64,000 nt of DNA from CAZCPB01 sp044223975. Lineage in GTDB: Bacteria > Planctomycetota > Phycisphaerae > Phycisphaerales > UBA1924. The notes beneath the pieces were generated by a model that was not told where the DNA came from, did no database searches, and saw only the letters and a list, made by a program, of their open reading frames with translations. Both the position numbers and the translations under genes were made by a program. Below, piece after piece: positions 8,976-16,495 of this stretch (its first letter is position 1; each line of letters begins with the position of its first letter). The stretch covers positions 1 through 64,000 of the forward strand of contig JBGALI010000003.1 in the NCBI GenBank assembly GCA_044223975.1, in the 5' to 3' direction.

Positions 8976-9503
8976 TTACTTGGGCGCGGCGGGCGGGACG
9001 GCTGGCGTAGTGCCCGGTGCGGTCGCGGGCGTGCCCTTGGGGTCGGTCGCGGGCGCGGGCGGAACGACCAGCGGCGCGGCACCGTTCGGTGCCGGCTGAG
9101 TGGGAGTCTGCCCCGCCGGGGCCGGCGCGGGGGTTGCCCCGGAATCGTCCGGCTGCTGGGCCGGCGCGTTCGGATCACCCTTGCCCGTCGGCGGCGTGAC
9201 CTGGGTCTTGAGCACCCGGACATCACCCTTGCCCGCGGACTCGGGCCGGTACCCGAAGTTCAGCGTGATGCCGAACCCCAGGAACAGGATGAACACGATG
9301 ATGGTGAAAATGGTCAGCGCATCGCCCGTCTTGGCGCCGAACGCGGTCTGTCCCGAGCCCGCGCCGGACCCGAACGCGCCCGACAACCCGCCGCCCTGCG
9401 GGCGCTGGATCAGGACGGTCAGGACCATCATCACGCAGACGACCAGGAACAGAACGGTCAGGCCGCCGACCAGGTAGGTGTTCCACGCGAGCAGGATCGA
9501 CAT
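8976..9503 (-). CDS. secG: Preprotein translocase subunit SecG
   Basis: Auxiliary subunit of the SecYEG channel in the inner membrane. Two membrane helices (about 8-30 and 62-84) flank the conserved cytoplasmic loop RPQGGGLSGAFG. The protein has 175 residues against 70-110 in most bacteria; the extra is an Ala/Pro-rich, probably disordered tail from residue 95 on. GGAG upstream and TAATAT further upstream support the ATG start and a short leader. It is followed by yicC. Confidence 0.92.
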   Translation of the reverse strand: MSILLAWNTYLVGGLTVLFLVVCVMMVLTVLIQRPQGGGLSGAFGSGAGSGQTAFGAKTGDALTIFTIIVFILFLGFGITLNFGYRPESAGKGDVRVLKTQVTPPTGKGDPNAPAQQPDDSGATPAPAPAGQTPTQPAPNGAAPLVVPPAPATDPKGTPATAPGTTPAVPPAAPK

Positions 9504-9646
9504 CAGGCGAAGCTCCGGTCCCAGAGGGGGGAGAATATTAGGCGGGGCGCTCCCCTCGTGCCTGCGAACCCCGCGCCTTCACGCCCCGGACCTTGTTCGA
9601 CGTTGAACACCCGGGCTTTCGCTCGAGCCGGCTCGGCCTCGCAGTT

Positions 9647-11347
9647 TCACGGCACGGACCCGTACAGGGCGAGGTTATTCGCGCCCGTGATCCGCACGGG
9701 AATGATCTTCCCGATCCAATCCTCCGCTCCCCCGTGCGGCACATCCATGAACACGATCATGTCCGTGTCCGTCCGCCCCGAAAGCTGGACCGATCCGGGC
9801 TCATCTCCCCCGGGGGGTCCAGCCTCAGTCTCGTCGTCGATGGCGCACGCCGTGCTGGCCCGCCCGCCGATCGTCAACGTCACCGTCCCGTTCTCGCTGC
9901 ACGCGCCCGCGGGAGTCCGACGTCGCTTCTGCTCCTTGCGCGACAGTCCCTCGATGAGTACGTCGAACGTCCGTCCGATCTGCTCGCGGCTGAGCCCGTC
10001 GCTGATCTCCGCCTGCACCGCCAAGAGCTCGTTGTTCCGCCGCCGCTTCACCGCCTCGGGCACATCGTCCGCCAGCTTGTCGAACGCCGTCGTTCCCGGC
10101 CGCGCCGAGTACTTGAAGATGAAGCAGTTCTTGTACCGGGCCCGCCTCACCAGCGCCACCGTCGCGGCAAAGTCCTCGTCGGTCTCCCCCGGGAAGCCCA
10201 CGATGATGTCGCCCGACACGCTCAGGGGCCGGCCCTTCTCGGGCTGGTCGAGGATCGCGCGGGCGCGGTCCACGAACTCGATGTACTCCTCGACCTCGTA
10301 GCCGCGGTTCATCGCCTTGAGCATCCGGTTGCTGCCGCTCTGGGCCGGCACGTGCAGGTAGCGGCACAGGCGCGGGTGGTCGCAGATCACTTCCAGCACA
10401 TCGTCGCCGAAGTCGCGCGGGTAGCTGGTGACGAAGCGCAGCCGCTTGATCGCCGGCACCTCGTCGTGGATGCGCCGCAGCAGGTCGGCGAACGTCGTCA
10501 CGTTCTGCCCCGCGAACGGGTCGCGCCGGTGCCCGCCCGCGTACGAGCGGCCCTTCTGCGGCTGCGTGAGCCCGTTCACCGTCACCGCCGCTCCGTGCTC
10601 GAAGCGGTAGTGATTGACCGTCTGCCCCAGCAGCGTGATCTCGACCACGCCCGCGTCCGCGAGCTTCCTGCATTCCTCGACGATGTGGTCCGGCGGCCGG
10701 TGCACCTCGGCCCCGCGCGTGAACGGAACCACGCAGTAGGTGCAGAACTTGTTGCAGCCGCGCGTGATCCGCACGTACGCCGAGCCCTTCTTGACCGACT
10801 CGTCCAGCGGCGACACCGCCCGCGACAGGTCGAGCATCTCCAGCGAGTCCTGGGCCGCCGAGAGCGTGGCGCTGCGGCGCGAGGTGTTGCCCTGAAGCGC
10901 GACCTCGCGGCTGGACCGCTCCGAGGCCTTGAGCCCGTACCCCTCGCCCGTCTGGCTCACGACGCCGTCCGACACCAACGACGCCCGCGTTCGCACCGCG
11001 TTGTCCAGCAGCGCCGGCAGCTTGTCAAGCTCACCCGGCCCGCACAGCACATCGACTACCGGCATCCGCCGGACCAGGTCCGTGCCGTCGCGCTCGGCCA
11101 GGCACCCCAGCACCCCCACCACCAGCTCCGGCTGCCGGTCCTTGCGCGGCACCAGCTCCCCCAGGCGCGACCACACCTTCTGCTCGGCGTGCTCGCGCAC
11201 CGAGCAGGTGTTGTACAGCAGCACATCCGCCAGCTCGGGGTCGGGCGTGAACCGGTACCCCAGCGCGCGAAGCTGCCCCGCGACCAGCTCGCTGTCGAGC
11301 TCGTTCATCTGGCAGCCGAAGGTTTCGAGGTAGATGGTGCGGGGCAC
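9647..11347 (-). CDS. miaB: tRNA-2-methylthio-N6-dimethylallyladenosine synthase
   Basis: Radical-SAM methylthiotransferase that adds a methylthio group to i6A37 of tRNAs. The N-terminal cluster ligands Cys12, Cys48 and Cys82 and the radical-SAM CNKFCTYC (Cys198, 202, 205) are present, followed by a C-terminal TRAM region. At 566 residues it is about 90 longer than usual. Extra segments lie at about 135-185, 265-285 and 500-530. The GTG at 11347 is preceded by TACCAT and five C residues, and this start gives the normal family N-terminus (PRTIYLETFGCQMN). The longer open frame upstream runs into a heptamer repeat array and is not credible. Confidence 0.93.
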   Translation of the reverse strand: MPRTIYLETFGCQMNELDSELVAGQLRALGYRFTPDPELADVLLYNTCSVREHAEQKVWSRLGELVPRKDRQPELVVGVLGCLAERDGTDLVRRMPVVDVLCGPGELDKLPALLDNAVRTRASLVSDGVVSQTGEGYGLKASERSSREVALQGNTSRRSATLSAAQDSLEMLDLSRAVSPLDESVKKGSAYVRITRGCNKFCTYCVVPFTRGAEVHRPPDHIVEECRKLADAGVVEITLLGQTVNHYRFEHGAAVTVNGLTQPQKGRSYAGGHRRDPFAGQNVTTFADLLRRIHDEVPAIKRLRFVTSYPRDFGDDVLEVICDHPRLCRYLHVPAQSGSNRMLKAMNRGYEVEEYIEFVDRARAILDQPEKGRPLSVSGDIIVGFPGETDEDFAATVALVRRARYKNCFIFKYSARPGTTAFDKLADDVPEAVKRRRNNELLAVQAEISDGLSREQIGRTFDVLIEGLSRKEQKRRRTPAGACSENGTVTLTIGGRASTACAIDDETEAGPPGGDEPGSVQLSGRTDTDMIVFMDVPHGGAEDWIGKIIPVRITGANNLALYGSVP

Positions 11348-11352
11348 GGGGG

Positions 11353-11358
11353 ATGGTA
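11353..11358 (-). promoter_or_regulatory. -10 element of leaderless miaB
   Basis: TACCAT on the minus strand, 5 bases before the GTG start, with no ribosome-binding site. Confidence 0.45.
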
Positions 11359-11372
11359 GATGGGTCGGGGGC

Positions 11373-11472
11373 GATGTCGGATGTCGGATGTCGGATGTCG
11401 GATGTCGGAAATTCGAGCATAAACGGCACAGGTTCTTCCACATCCCACATCCGACATCCGACATCCGACATC
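11373..11472. repeat. Inverted heptamer-repeat array (5 + 5 copies)
   Basis: Five perfect tandem copies of GATGTCG (11373-11407) face five inverted copies (11438-11472: three CGACATC, two CCACATC) across a 30-base spacer. The two 35-base arms could form a long hairpin. The array fills the space between the divergent miaB and histidine-kinase promoters and overlaps where their -35 regions would be. Confidence 0.9.
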
Positions 11473-11483
11473 ACCGCACCCCG

Positions 11484-11489
11484 TACACT
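11484..11489 (+). promoter_or_regulatory. -10 element of leaderless histidine-kinase gene
   Basis: TACACT followed by six C residues and then the GTG start; no ribosome-binding site. Confidence 0.45.
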
Positions 11490-11495
11490 CCCCCC

Positions 11496-13133
11496 GTGCG
11501 CCCCGGCGTCTCCCTCGCCAACAAGTGCCTCCTCCTCTTCGGCGGCGTGATCGTCCTCGTCGTGCTTGCCGCGGCGTCGGTGCCGTGGCTGCGCATGAAC
11601 GGCCTCGTCGATGAGGGCCAGCTCGAGCTCTCCCGCCAGATGGTCTCGTCCTGGGACCGCGTCGACCGCGACGCCCGCGACCAGGCCAGCGCCCCCGGCC
11701 AGCCGCTTGAGCGTGCCGGCGTCCTGGCCCGCCGCCTCCCCACCGATCGGGCCCGCGAGCTCTCGGCCGCCGACCCTTTCCTGGCGCGGGCCCTGCGCGA
11801 GTTCGACCGTCCGGAGGCCCCCGCCGACCTGCAGGATGCCCACTGGAACGGCACCAGCCGCGAGTACCGCTACGCCCGGGCCGTGCGCTCCGGGTCAGGC
11901 CCGACGTCCGCGCTCGACGGGATCATCCTCCTGGACCGCAAGCCGGTGCAGGCCTCGCGCCTGCTGCTGGTCAACATCGTCTACCTGCTCAGCGCAGGCT
12001 CGGTCATCCTCGGCATCGCCGTGCTGGCCTTCTACCTCATCACCCACAAGCTGATCCTCGGTCCCGTCCGCACGCTCAAGGAAACCGCCGAGCGCGTCCG
12101 CGCCGGCAACCTTGCCATCCGCTCGGAGATCGAGACCGGCGATGAGTTCCAGGAACTGGCCGAGACCTTCAACTTCATGCTCGGCGACCTGCAGGCCGGC
12201 TCCGACCAGCTCCGCTCGATCAACGCCGCCCTCGACCTCAAGGTCAACGAACTGATCGAGAGCAACGTCGCGCTTTATGACGCCGCCAAGCTCAAGGGCG
12301 AGTTCCTCGCCTCGATCAGCCACGAACTCCGCACGCCCCTCAACTCGATCATCGGCTTCGCCGAGCTCATGGCCGAGATCGCCCGCGCCGAGCACACCGC
12401 CCGCACCGAGGCCGGCGAGGAGATCCCCACCCAGCTCGCCAAGCGCCTCCGCTACGCCGAGAACATCGTCGCCGCGGCACGCAACCTGCTCGAGATGATC
12501 AACGCCCTGCTCGACATGGCCCGGATCGAGGCCGGACGCGTCGAGCTCCACGTCGACCGCGTAAACCTCCGCGAGGCCTGCGAGAGCCTCGCCGGGCTCA
12601 TCCACCCCCTCGCCGAGCGTAAGGGGATCACCGTCAAGCTCGAGTTCGCCGACGACCTGCCCACGATCTCAACCGATGTGAAAAAGTTCCAGCAGGTCAT
12701 CTTCAACTTCCTCTCCAACGCGGTGAAGTTCACCGAGCCGCAGGAAAAATCCGGTCGCCCCGCCCAGGTCACCCTCCGCGTCGAGCGCCTCGTCGGCGCG
12801 GGCGCCGGCCACGACGCCGAGCGCGTCCGCGTCAGTGTCATCGACACCGGCCCGGGCATCCCCGCCGACCAGCACGAGAAGATCTTCGACAAGTTCCATC
12901 AGCTCGAGGGCGGCCACACCCGCGAGCACTCCGGCACCGGCCTGGGCCTGGCCATCGCCAAGGAGCTGGCCTCGATTCTGCAAGGAGAGATCCAGGTCGT
13001 CAGCGAGATCGGGCGCGGCTCGATGTTCAGCCTCATCCTGCCGCTGGAGATCGACGCCGCGCGCGTCGCCGAGACCAACCTCGAGGCCCGCTTCCGCGGC
13101 ACGCTCGGCGCCAAGCGCGCCTGGAAGGGCTGA
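11496..13133 (+). CDS. Membrane-bound sensor histidine kinase
   Basis: A 545-residue two-component sensor. A first membrane helix lies at about 9-31, a periplasmic sensor region of ~120 residues with no recognised fold follows, then a second helix (about 156-182), a HAMP linker (183-236), a HisKA dimerisation domain with His276 in SISHELRTP, and an HATPase domain with the N box near 405, DTGPGIP and GTGLGLAI. An extra charged segment of about 20 residues interrupts HisKA after the H box. No response regulator adjoins, so it is an orphan that could feed the Hpt protein at 1.7 kb. The GTG start follows TACACT and six C residues. Confidence 0.9.
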   Translation: MRPGVSLANKCLLLFGGVIVLVVLAAASVPWLRMNGLVDEGQLELSRQMVSSWDRVDRDARDQASAPGQPLERAGVLARRLPTDRARELSAADPFLARALREFDRPEAPADLQDAHWNGTSREYRYARAVRSGSGPTSALDGIILLDRKPVQASRLLLVNIVYLLSAGSVILGIAVLAFYLITHKLILGPVRTLKETAERVRAGNLAIRSEIETGDEFQELAETFNFMLGDLQAGSDQLRSINAALDLKVNELIESNVALYDAAKLKGEFLASISHELRTPLNSIIGFAELMAEIARAEHTARTEAGEEIPTQLAKRLRYAENIVAAARNLLEMINALLDMARIEAGRVELHVDRVNLREACESLAGLIHPLAERKGITVKLEFADDLPTISTDVKKFQQVIFNFLSNAVKFTEPQEKSGRPAQVTLRVERLVGAGAGHDAERVRVSVIDTGPGIPADQHEKIFDKFHQLEGGHTREHSGTGLGLAIAKELASILQGEIQVVSEIGRGSMFSLILPLEIDAARVAETNLEARFRGTLGAKRAWKG

Positions 13134-13154
13134 CCCGCCGCCCTTCCCTCCCGC

Positions 13155-13601
13155 TCACACCCGGACCGCGCCGACCGAGTGCCGCACCACCGGCTCGGGG
13201 GCGCCCTCGTCCCATTCCACCGCCACCACGTCGATCCGCAGGGGCCGCGACTGCCACCCGTTGCTCCGCGCCAGCGCCCGCGCCAGGGTCACGAGCTTCC
13301 GCCGCTTGTGCGCCGTGATCGATGCCTCGGGGGGCGTGCGGGCGCTGCGCTCGGGCTGACCGGCGCGGCGGACCCGCGTCTTGACCTCCACCACGACGAT
13401 CGTCTTCCCGTCGGGGTCCTCGGCGAGGATGTCGATCTCGCCGGCGTGCAGACGCAGCGAACGCCCCAGCACGCGGTACCCGCGAGACTTGAGCAGGCGC
13501 GCCGCGGCGTCCTCGCCCCGCAGCCCCCACGCGTCCGACTCGCTCCGGGCCCGCCGCACCAGCAGCGAGAGGAGCCGGTCGCGCAGGGCGCGGAGCAGCA
13601 T
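13155..13601 (-). CDS. yraN: YraN / UPF0102 family nuclease-fold protein
   Basis: A 148-residue member of the UPF0102 family, small proteins with a restriction-endonuclease-like core of uncertain role. The typical residues are present: G.x.GE..A..LL...GY..L.RN-like start, GEIDI(L)AED, VVVEVKTR and a C-terminal IDVVAVEW. Its ATG overlaps the stop codon of the upstream isomerase gene (TGATG), so translation is coupled. Confidence 0.85.
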   Translation of the reverse strand: MLLRALRDRLLSLLVRRARSESDAWGLRGEDAAARLLKSRGYRVLGRSLRLHAGEIDILAEDPDGKTIVVVEVKTRVRRAGQPERSARTPPEASITAHKRRKLVTLARALARSNGWQSRPLRIDVVAVEWDEGAPEPVVRHSVGAVRV

Positions 13602-14944
13602 CACTTGCGGGCCGCGTCGGCCACGGCGGGCTCGGGGTAGTACCGCTCGATGGCGACCGCCGTCAGCCGCTCGGTCATCTCCTCGATTCCCGTGAACGTC
13701 GCCCGCTTCTTCAGGTAGTCGATGTGACGGGCCAGCTCCTCGTCGAACTTCTGCCCGCGCAGCTCGCGCTCCAGGGCAAGCTGGGCCTGGTAAAGCCCCA
13801 GGGAGCTTGTGCGGACTTCCTCGAGCTTGACCCAGTACACGTTCCCCGTGTACGTGACCGGGCCCGCGACGCCGCCGGGCTTGAGCTTGTGCAGCGCCTC
13901 GTCGAGCGCCGGCACCGGAAGCAACGTCGTGGTCTCGAACGAGCCCTCGAGCGTGCGCGTCACCTGGCCCCCCTTGTCGGGCAGGTAATCGTTCCACTTC
14001 TGCGAGGCCAGCTCAGCGAAATCGGCGCCCGCGGCGATCTGGCGCGTCGCTTCCTCCACCACGTCCTTCTTCGCCGCCGGCACGCGGATGATCCGGTACA
14101 CCACCGTCGGCGGCGGGTTGAACCGGGCGTACTGGTTCTCGTACGCGTTGCGCACATCGCGGAACGGCACGTACGCGCGAGTGCCCACGCGCGTCTGCAG
14201 CTGGTAGTTGATCATCTCGCGCTTCTTGATCGCGTCGAGCACCTCGTCGACGCTCTTGCCCTGAATGTCGGCGCCGAAGTCGGGCAGGTTCTGGTCCTCG
14301 CGCTGCGCCAGCTGCTCGTTGGCGCTCGACTCGGTCCCGCCGAAGTGCCGCAGGATGTCGCCGCGCTTCTGGTCGAAGTACGCCAGCAGGCCCTTGCGCT
14401 TCTCGTCGGTGTTGGCGATCGAGGCCATCGCCTCCGCGCGGAGCAGTTCGTCACGCACGAGAAGGTTCAGCCGCTGGAAGATGGCCACGCGCGTCTCGGC
14501 GATCCATTTGGCCCTCGGCGTGGTGCGGGCCTCGGCCTTCAGGCGATCGGCCATCGGCGCCAGGAAGTCGTTGATGTAGATCGCCTTGTTGTTGATGTAC
14601 CCCGCGGTGCCGTCGACCAGCACGCTGGCGCCCTTGGGCGCGACCGTGTCCGTATCGACCATCACCGGCTTGCCGGGCTTGGCGACCACGTCCATCACGC
14701 CCTCCGACGCCTCCAGCACGCTGCGCCGATCTGCCTTGGGCGCCGGGCGCGGCGCGGGCGCCGGCACCGGCGCGGCCTCCTCCACCGGCGCGTTGGGATC
14801 GGCGAACTGCTCGGCGCGCAGCGAGACCGAACGCTCCGACTTGGTCGAGAGGCACCCTCCCGTCAATAGAATCGCCGCAAGCCCCGCCGCGCCGAGCGCC
14901 CGGCCCCCGCCGCTCCGAAGCCCCGTCGCGTGTCGAGTACTCAT
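13601..14944 (-). CDS. PpiC-type peptidyl-prolyl isomerase lipoprotein
   Basis: A 447-residue lipoprotein (lipobox LTGGC, Cys31) expected to help fold exported proteins in the periplasm. After a Pro/Ala-rich linker comes a SurA/PrsA-like N-terminal helical domain (about 105-260). A parvulin-like region (about 265-390) has VVYRIIRVPAAKK, a GADFAELA stretch and KPGGVAGPV, and a final helix follows. The parvulin core is divergent, so catalytic activity is not certain. AGGGGAAACC precedes the ATG. The gene is translationally coupled to yraN downstream. Confidence 0.8.
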   Translation of the reverse strand: MSTRHATGLRSGGGRALGAAGLAAILLTGGCLSTKSERSVSLRAEQFADPNAPVEEAAPVPAPAPRPAPKADRRSVLEASEGVMDVVAKPGKPVMVDTDTVAPKGASVLVDGTAGYINNKAIYINDFLAPMADRLKAEARTTPRAKWIAETRVAIFQRLNLLVRDELLRAEAMASIANTDEKRKGLLAYFDQKRGDILRHFGGTESSANEQLAQREDQNLPDFGADIQGKSVDEVLDAIKKREMINYQLQTRVGTRAYVPFRDVRNAYENQYARFNPPPTVVYRIIRVPAAKKDVVEEATRQIAAGADFAELASQKWNDYLPDKGGQVTRTLEGSFETTTLLPVPALDEALHKLKPGGVAGPVTYTGNVYWVKLEEVRTSSLGLYQAQLALERELRGQKFDEELARHIDYLKKRATFTGIEEMTERLTAVAIERYYPEPAVADAARK

Positions 14945-14999
14945 GGTTTCCCCTGTCCCGATCGTGCGCCGCGCCGGTCGAGAGCGGCAAGGCCCGGGC

Positions 15000-15005
15000 T
15001 AGAAT
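15000..15005 (+). promoter_or_regulatory. -10 element upstream of the DUF1844 gene
   Basis: TAGAAT lies 27 bases before the ATG at 15033, which itself has AAGGAA as ribosome-binding site. Here, unlike many neighbours, a normal leader is predicted. Confidence 0.4.
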
Positions 15006-15032
15006 GACGCGATCCCACCGTCAAGGAACGTC

Positions 15033-15569
15033 ATGAGCGCTCCCGAAGAACCAAAGATTATCATCGATTCCGATTGGAAGTCGCAGGCACGGGCGGAGAA
15101 AGAGCGCCTCGCCCAGACCACCGCCAAGCCCGCACCCCCCGCCGCGACCGCCTCGGGGGCCGCCCCGGCGGCCCCCGAGGCGGGCGCCCCGCCGGGCCCG
15201 GGCGAGCCCGTCGGCATCCGCGACCTGCTCAGCCTGCTCATTTCGCAGGCCCTGGCCTACATGGGCGCCTACCCCGACCCCCGCACCGGGCAGGCCGTCG
15301 TGGCGCTCGACATGGCCCGTTTCCACATCGATCTTCTGGAAGTCGTCGAGCAGAAGACCAAGGGCAACCTCACCGACGAGGAAAGCCGCCTGCTCTCCCG
15401 CGCGCTCAATGAGCTGCGCCTCGAGTACGTGGAGATCGCCAAGGCCGTCAAAGAGGGCCGCGCCACCAGCGTCGGCCCCGGCGGACCGGGTGCTCCCGGC
15501 CCTGTCGCCCCCGGGATCCCGGGCGGTTCGCCCAAGCTGAAGTTCCCCGGCCCCGGCGCCGGGATGTGA
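15033..15569 (+). CDS. DUF1844 domain protein
   Basis: A 178-residue protein with a conserved core at about 60-150 (LLSLLISQALAYMG...VALDMARFHIDLLEVVEQKTKGNL...LNELRLEYVE), matching DUF1844, a helical family of unknown function common in Planctomycetota and Deltaproteobacteria. Both ends are Pro/Ala/Gly-rich and probably disordered. AAGGAA seven bases upstream supports the ATG. It lies 48 bases before the succinate dehydrogenase genes on the same strand and may be co-transcribed with them. Confidence 0.85.
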   Translation: MSAPEEPKIIIDSDWKSQARAEKERLAQTTAKPAPPAATASGAAPAAPEAGAPPGPGEPVGIRDLLSLLISQALAYMGAYPDPRTGQAVVALDMARFHIDLLEVVEQKTKGNLTDEESRLLSRALNELRLEYVEIAKAVKEGRATSVGPGGPGAPGPVAPGIPGGSPKLKFPGPGAGM

Positions 15570-15617
15570 CCGCCCGTGTTCCTCGCGGCCCCTCGGGGTC
15601 GCATGGGAGTACCTGAA

Positions 15618-16457
15618 GTGCCCGACAAGCGATCGCTGCTTGAGCGTCACCACTTCCTGCTCCGCCGTCTGCACTCGCTGACCGGAATCGCGCCCATCGG
15701 CGTGTTCCTGATCAGCCACATGCTGACCAACTCCTCCATCGCGTGGGGCCTGGCCGACGCCCGCAAGAACGAGCTCGGTCACGGCGGCGTCGCGACCTTC
15801 CAGCACGAAGTGAACTTCATCCACTCCATCCCGTTCCTGCTCATCATCGAGCTCACGCTCTGGGTCTCCATCGCGTTCCACTCGATCCTGGGCTTCGTTT
15901 ACGCCGCCACGGGCAGTTCCAACACCGCCCGCTACGGCTACGCCGCCAACTGGCGCTACCGCCTGCAGCGCCTGAGCGGCTACGTCGGCGTCGCGTTCAT
16001 CTTCTACCACGTCGCCACGCTCCGATGGGGTTGGACCTTCCTCGTCCCCGGCGGCACGCAGTGGTCCGGCGAATTCGCCGCCTCGACCACGGCCGCGGTG
16101 CTCCGCGGCGGACCCCAGGGCATCTCCCTTGCCGCGATCGCCGTGGCGTTCTTCTACTTCGCCGGCGTCTCTCTCCTGGTGTTCCACTTCGCCAACGGCC
16201 TCTGGACCGCCGCGATCACCTGGGGCCTCACCGTGAGCCGCGAGTCCCAGCGCCGCTGGGGCTACGTCTGCGGCGCCGTCGGCGCCGGCCTCATGCTCAT
16301 GGCGTGGTCGTCGCTGGGCGTCTTCCTGGCGATGGAGCCCGACGCGGCCCGGGCCGTGGAACAGAAGATGGCCGCCGGGCACAGCGCCCGCGAGAGCATC
16401 GAACTGGTCTCGATGGAGCGTGCCGGGGATCCAAAGAAGAAGGACGCATCGAAGTAA
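15618..16457 (+). CDS. sdhC: Succinate dehydrogenase cytochrome b subunit
   Basis: A 279-residue, five-helix cytochrome b558 that anchors succinate dehydrogenase in the membrane and passes electrons to quinone. The N-terminus HHFLLRRLHSLTGIAPIGVFLISHML and further membrane His residues fit the single-polypeptide di-heme type B subunit, in which one protein replaces SdhC plus SdhD. GGGAG at 15605-15609, eight bases before GTG at 15618, decides the start over the ATG at 15603. It is the first gene of sdhCAB. Confidence 0.9.
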   Translation: MPDKRSLLERHHFLLRRLHSLTGIAPIGVFLISHMLTNSSIAWGLADARKNELGHGGVATFQHEVNFIHSIPFLLIIELTLWVSIAFHSILGFVYAATGSSNTARYGYAANWRYRLQRLSGYVGVAFIFYHVATLRWGWTFLVPGGTQWSGEFAASTTAAVLRGGPQGISLAAIAVAFFYFAGVSLLVFHFANGLWTAAITWGLTVSRESQRRWGYVCGAVGAGLMLMAWSSLGVFLAMEPDAARAVEQKMAAGHSARESIELVSMERAGDPKKKDASK

Positions 16458-16495
16458 GGGGCAAGCCTCCCCTCGTTCGAAGGGACTCAGAACCG

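Noticed and set aside
11348..11464. 39-codon N-terminal extension of MiaB through the repeat array
   Set aside because: The extension would translate the heptamer array, and the GTG at 11347 gives the family N-terminus with its own -10.
11373..11472. Heptamer arrays as a CRISPR array
   Set aside because: Units are only 7 bases, directly adjacent, without spacers, and arranged as two inverted blocks; no cas genes are present.
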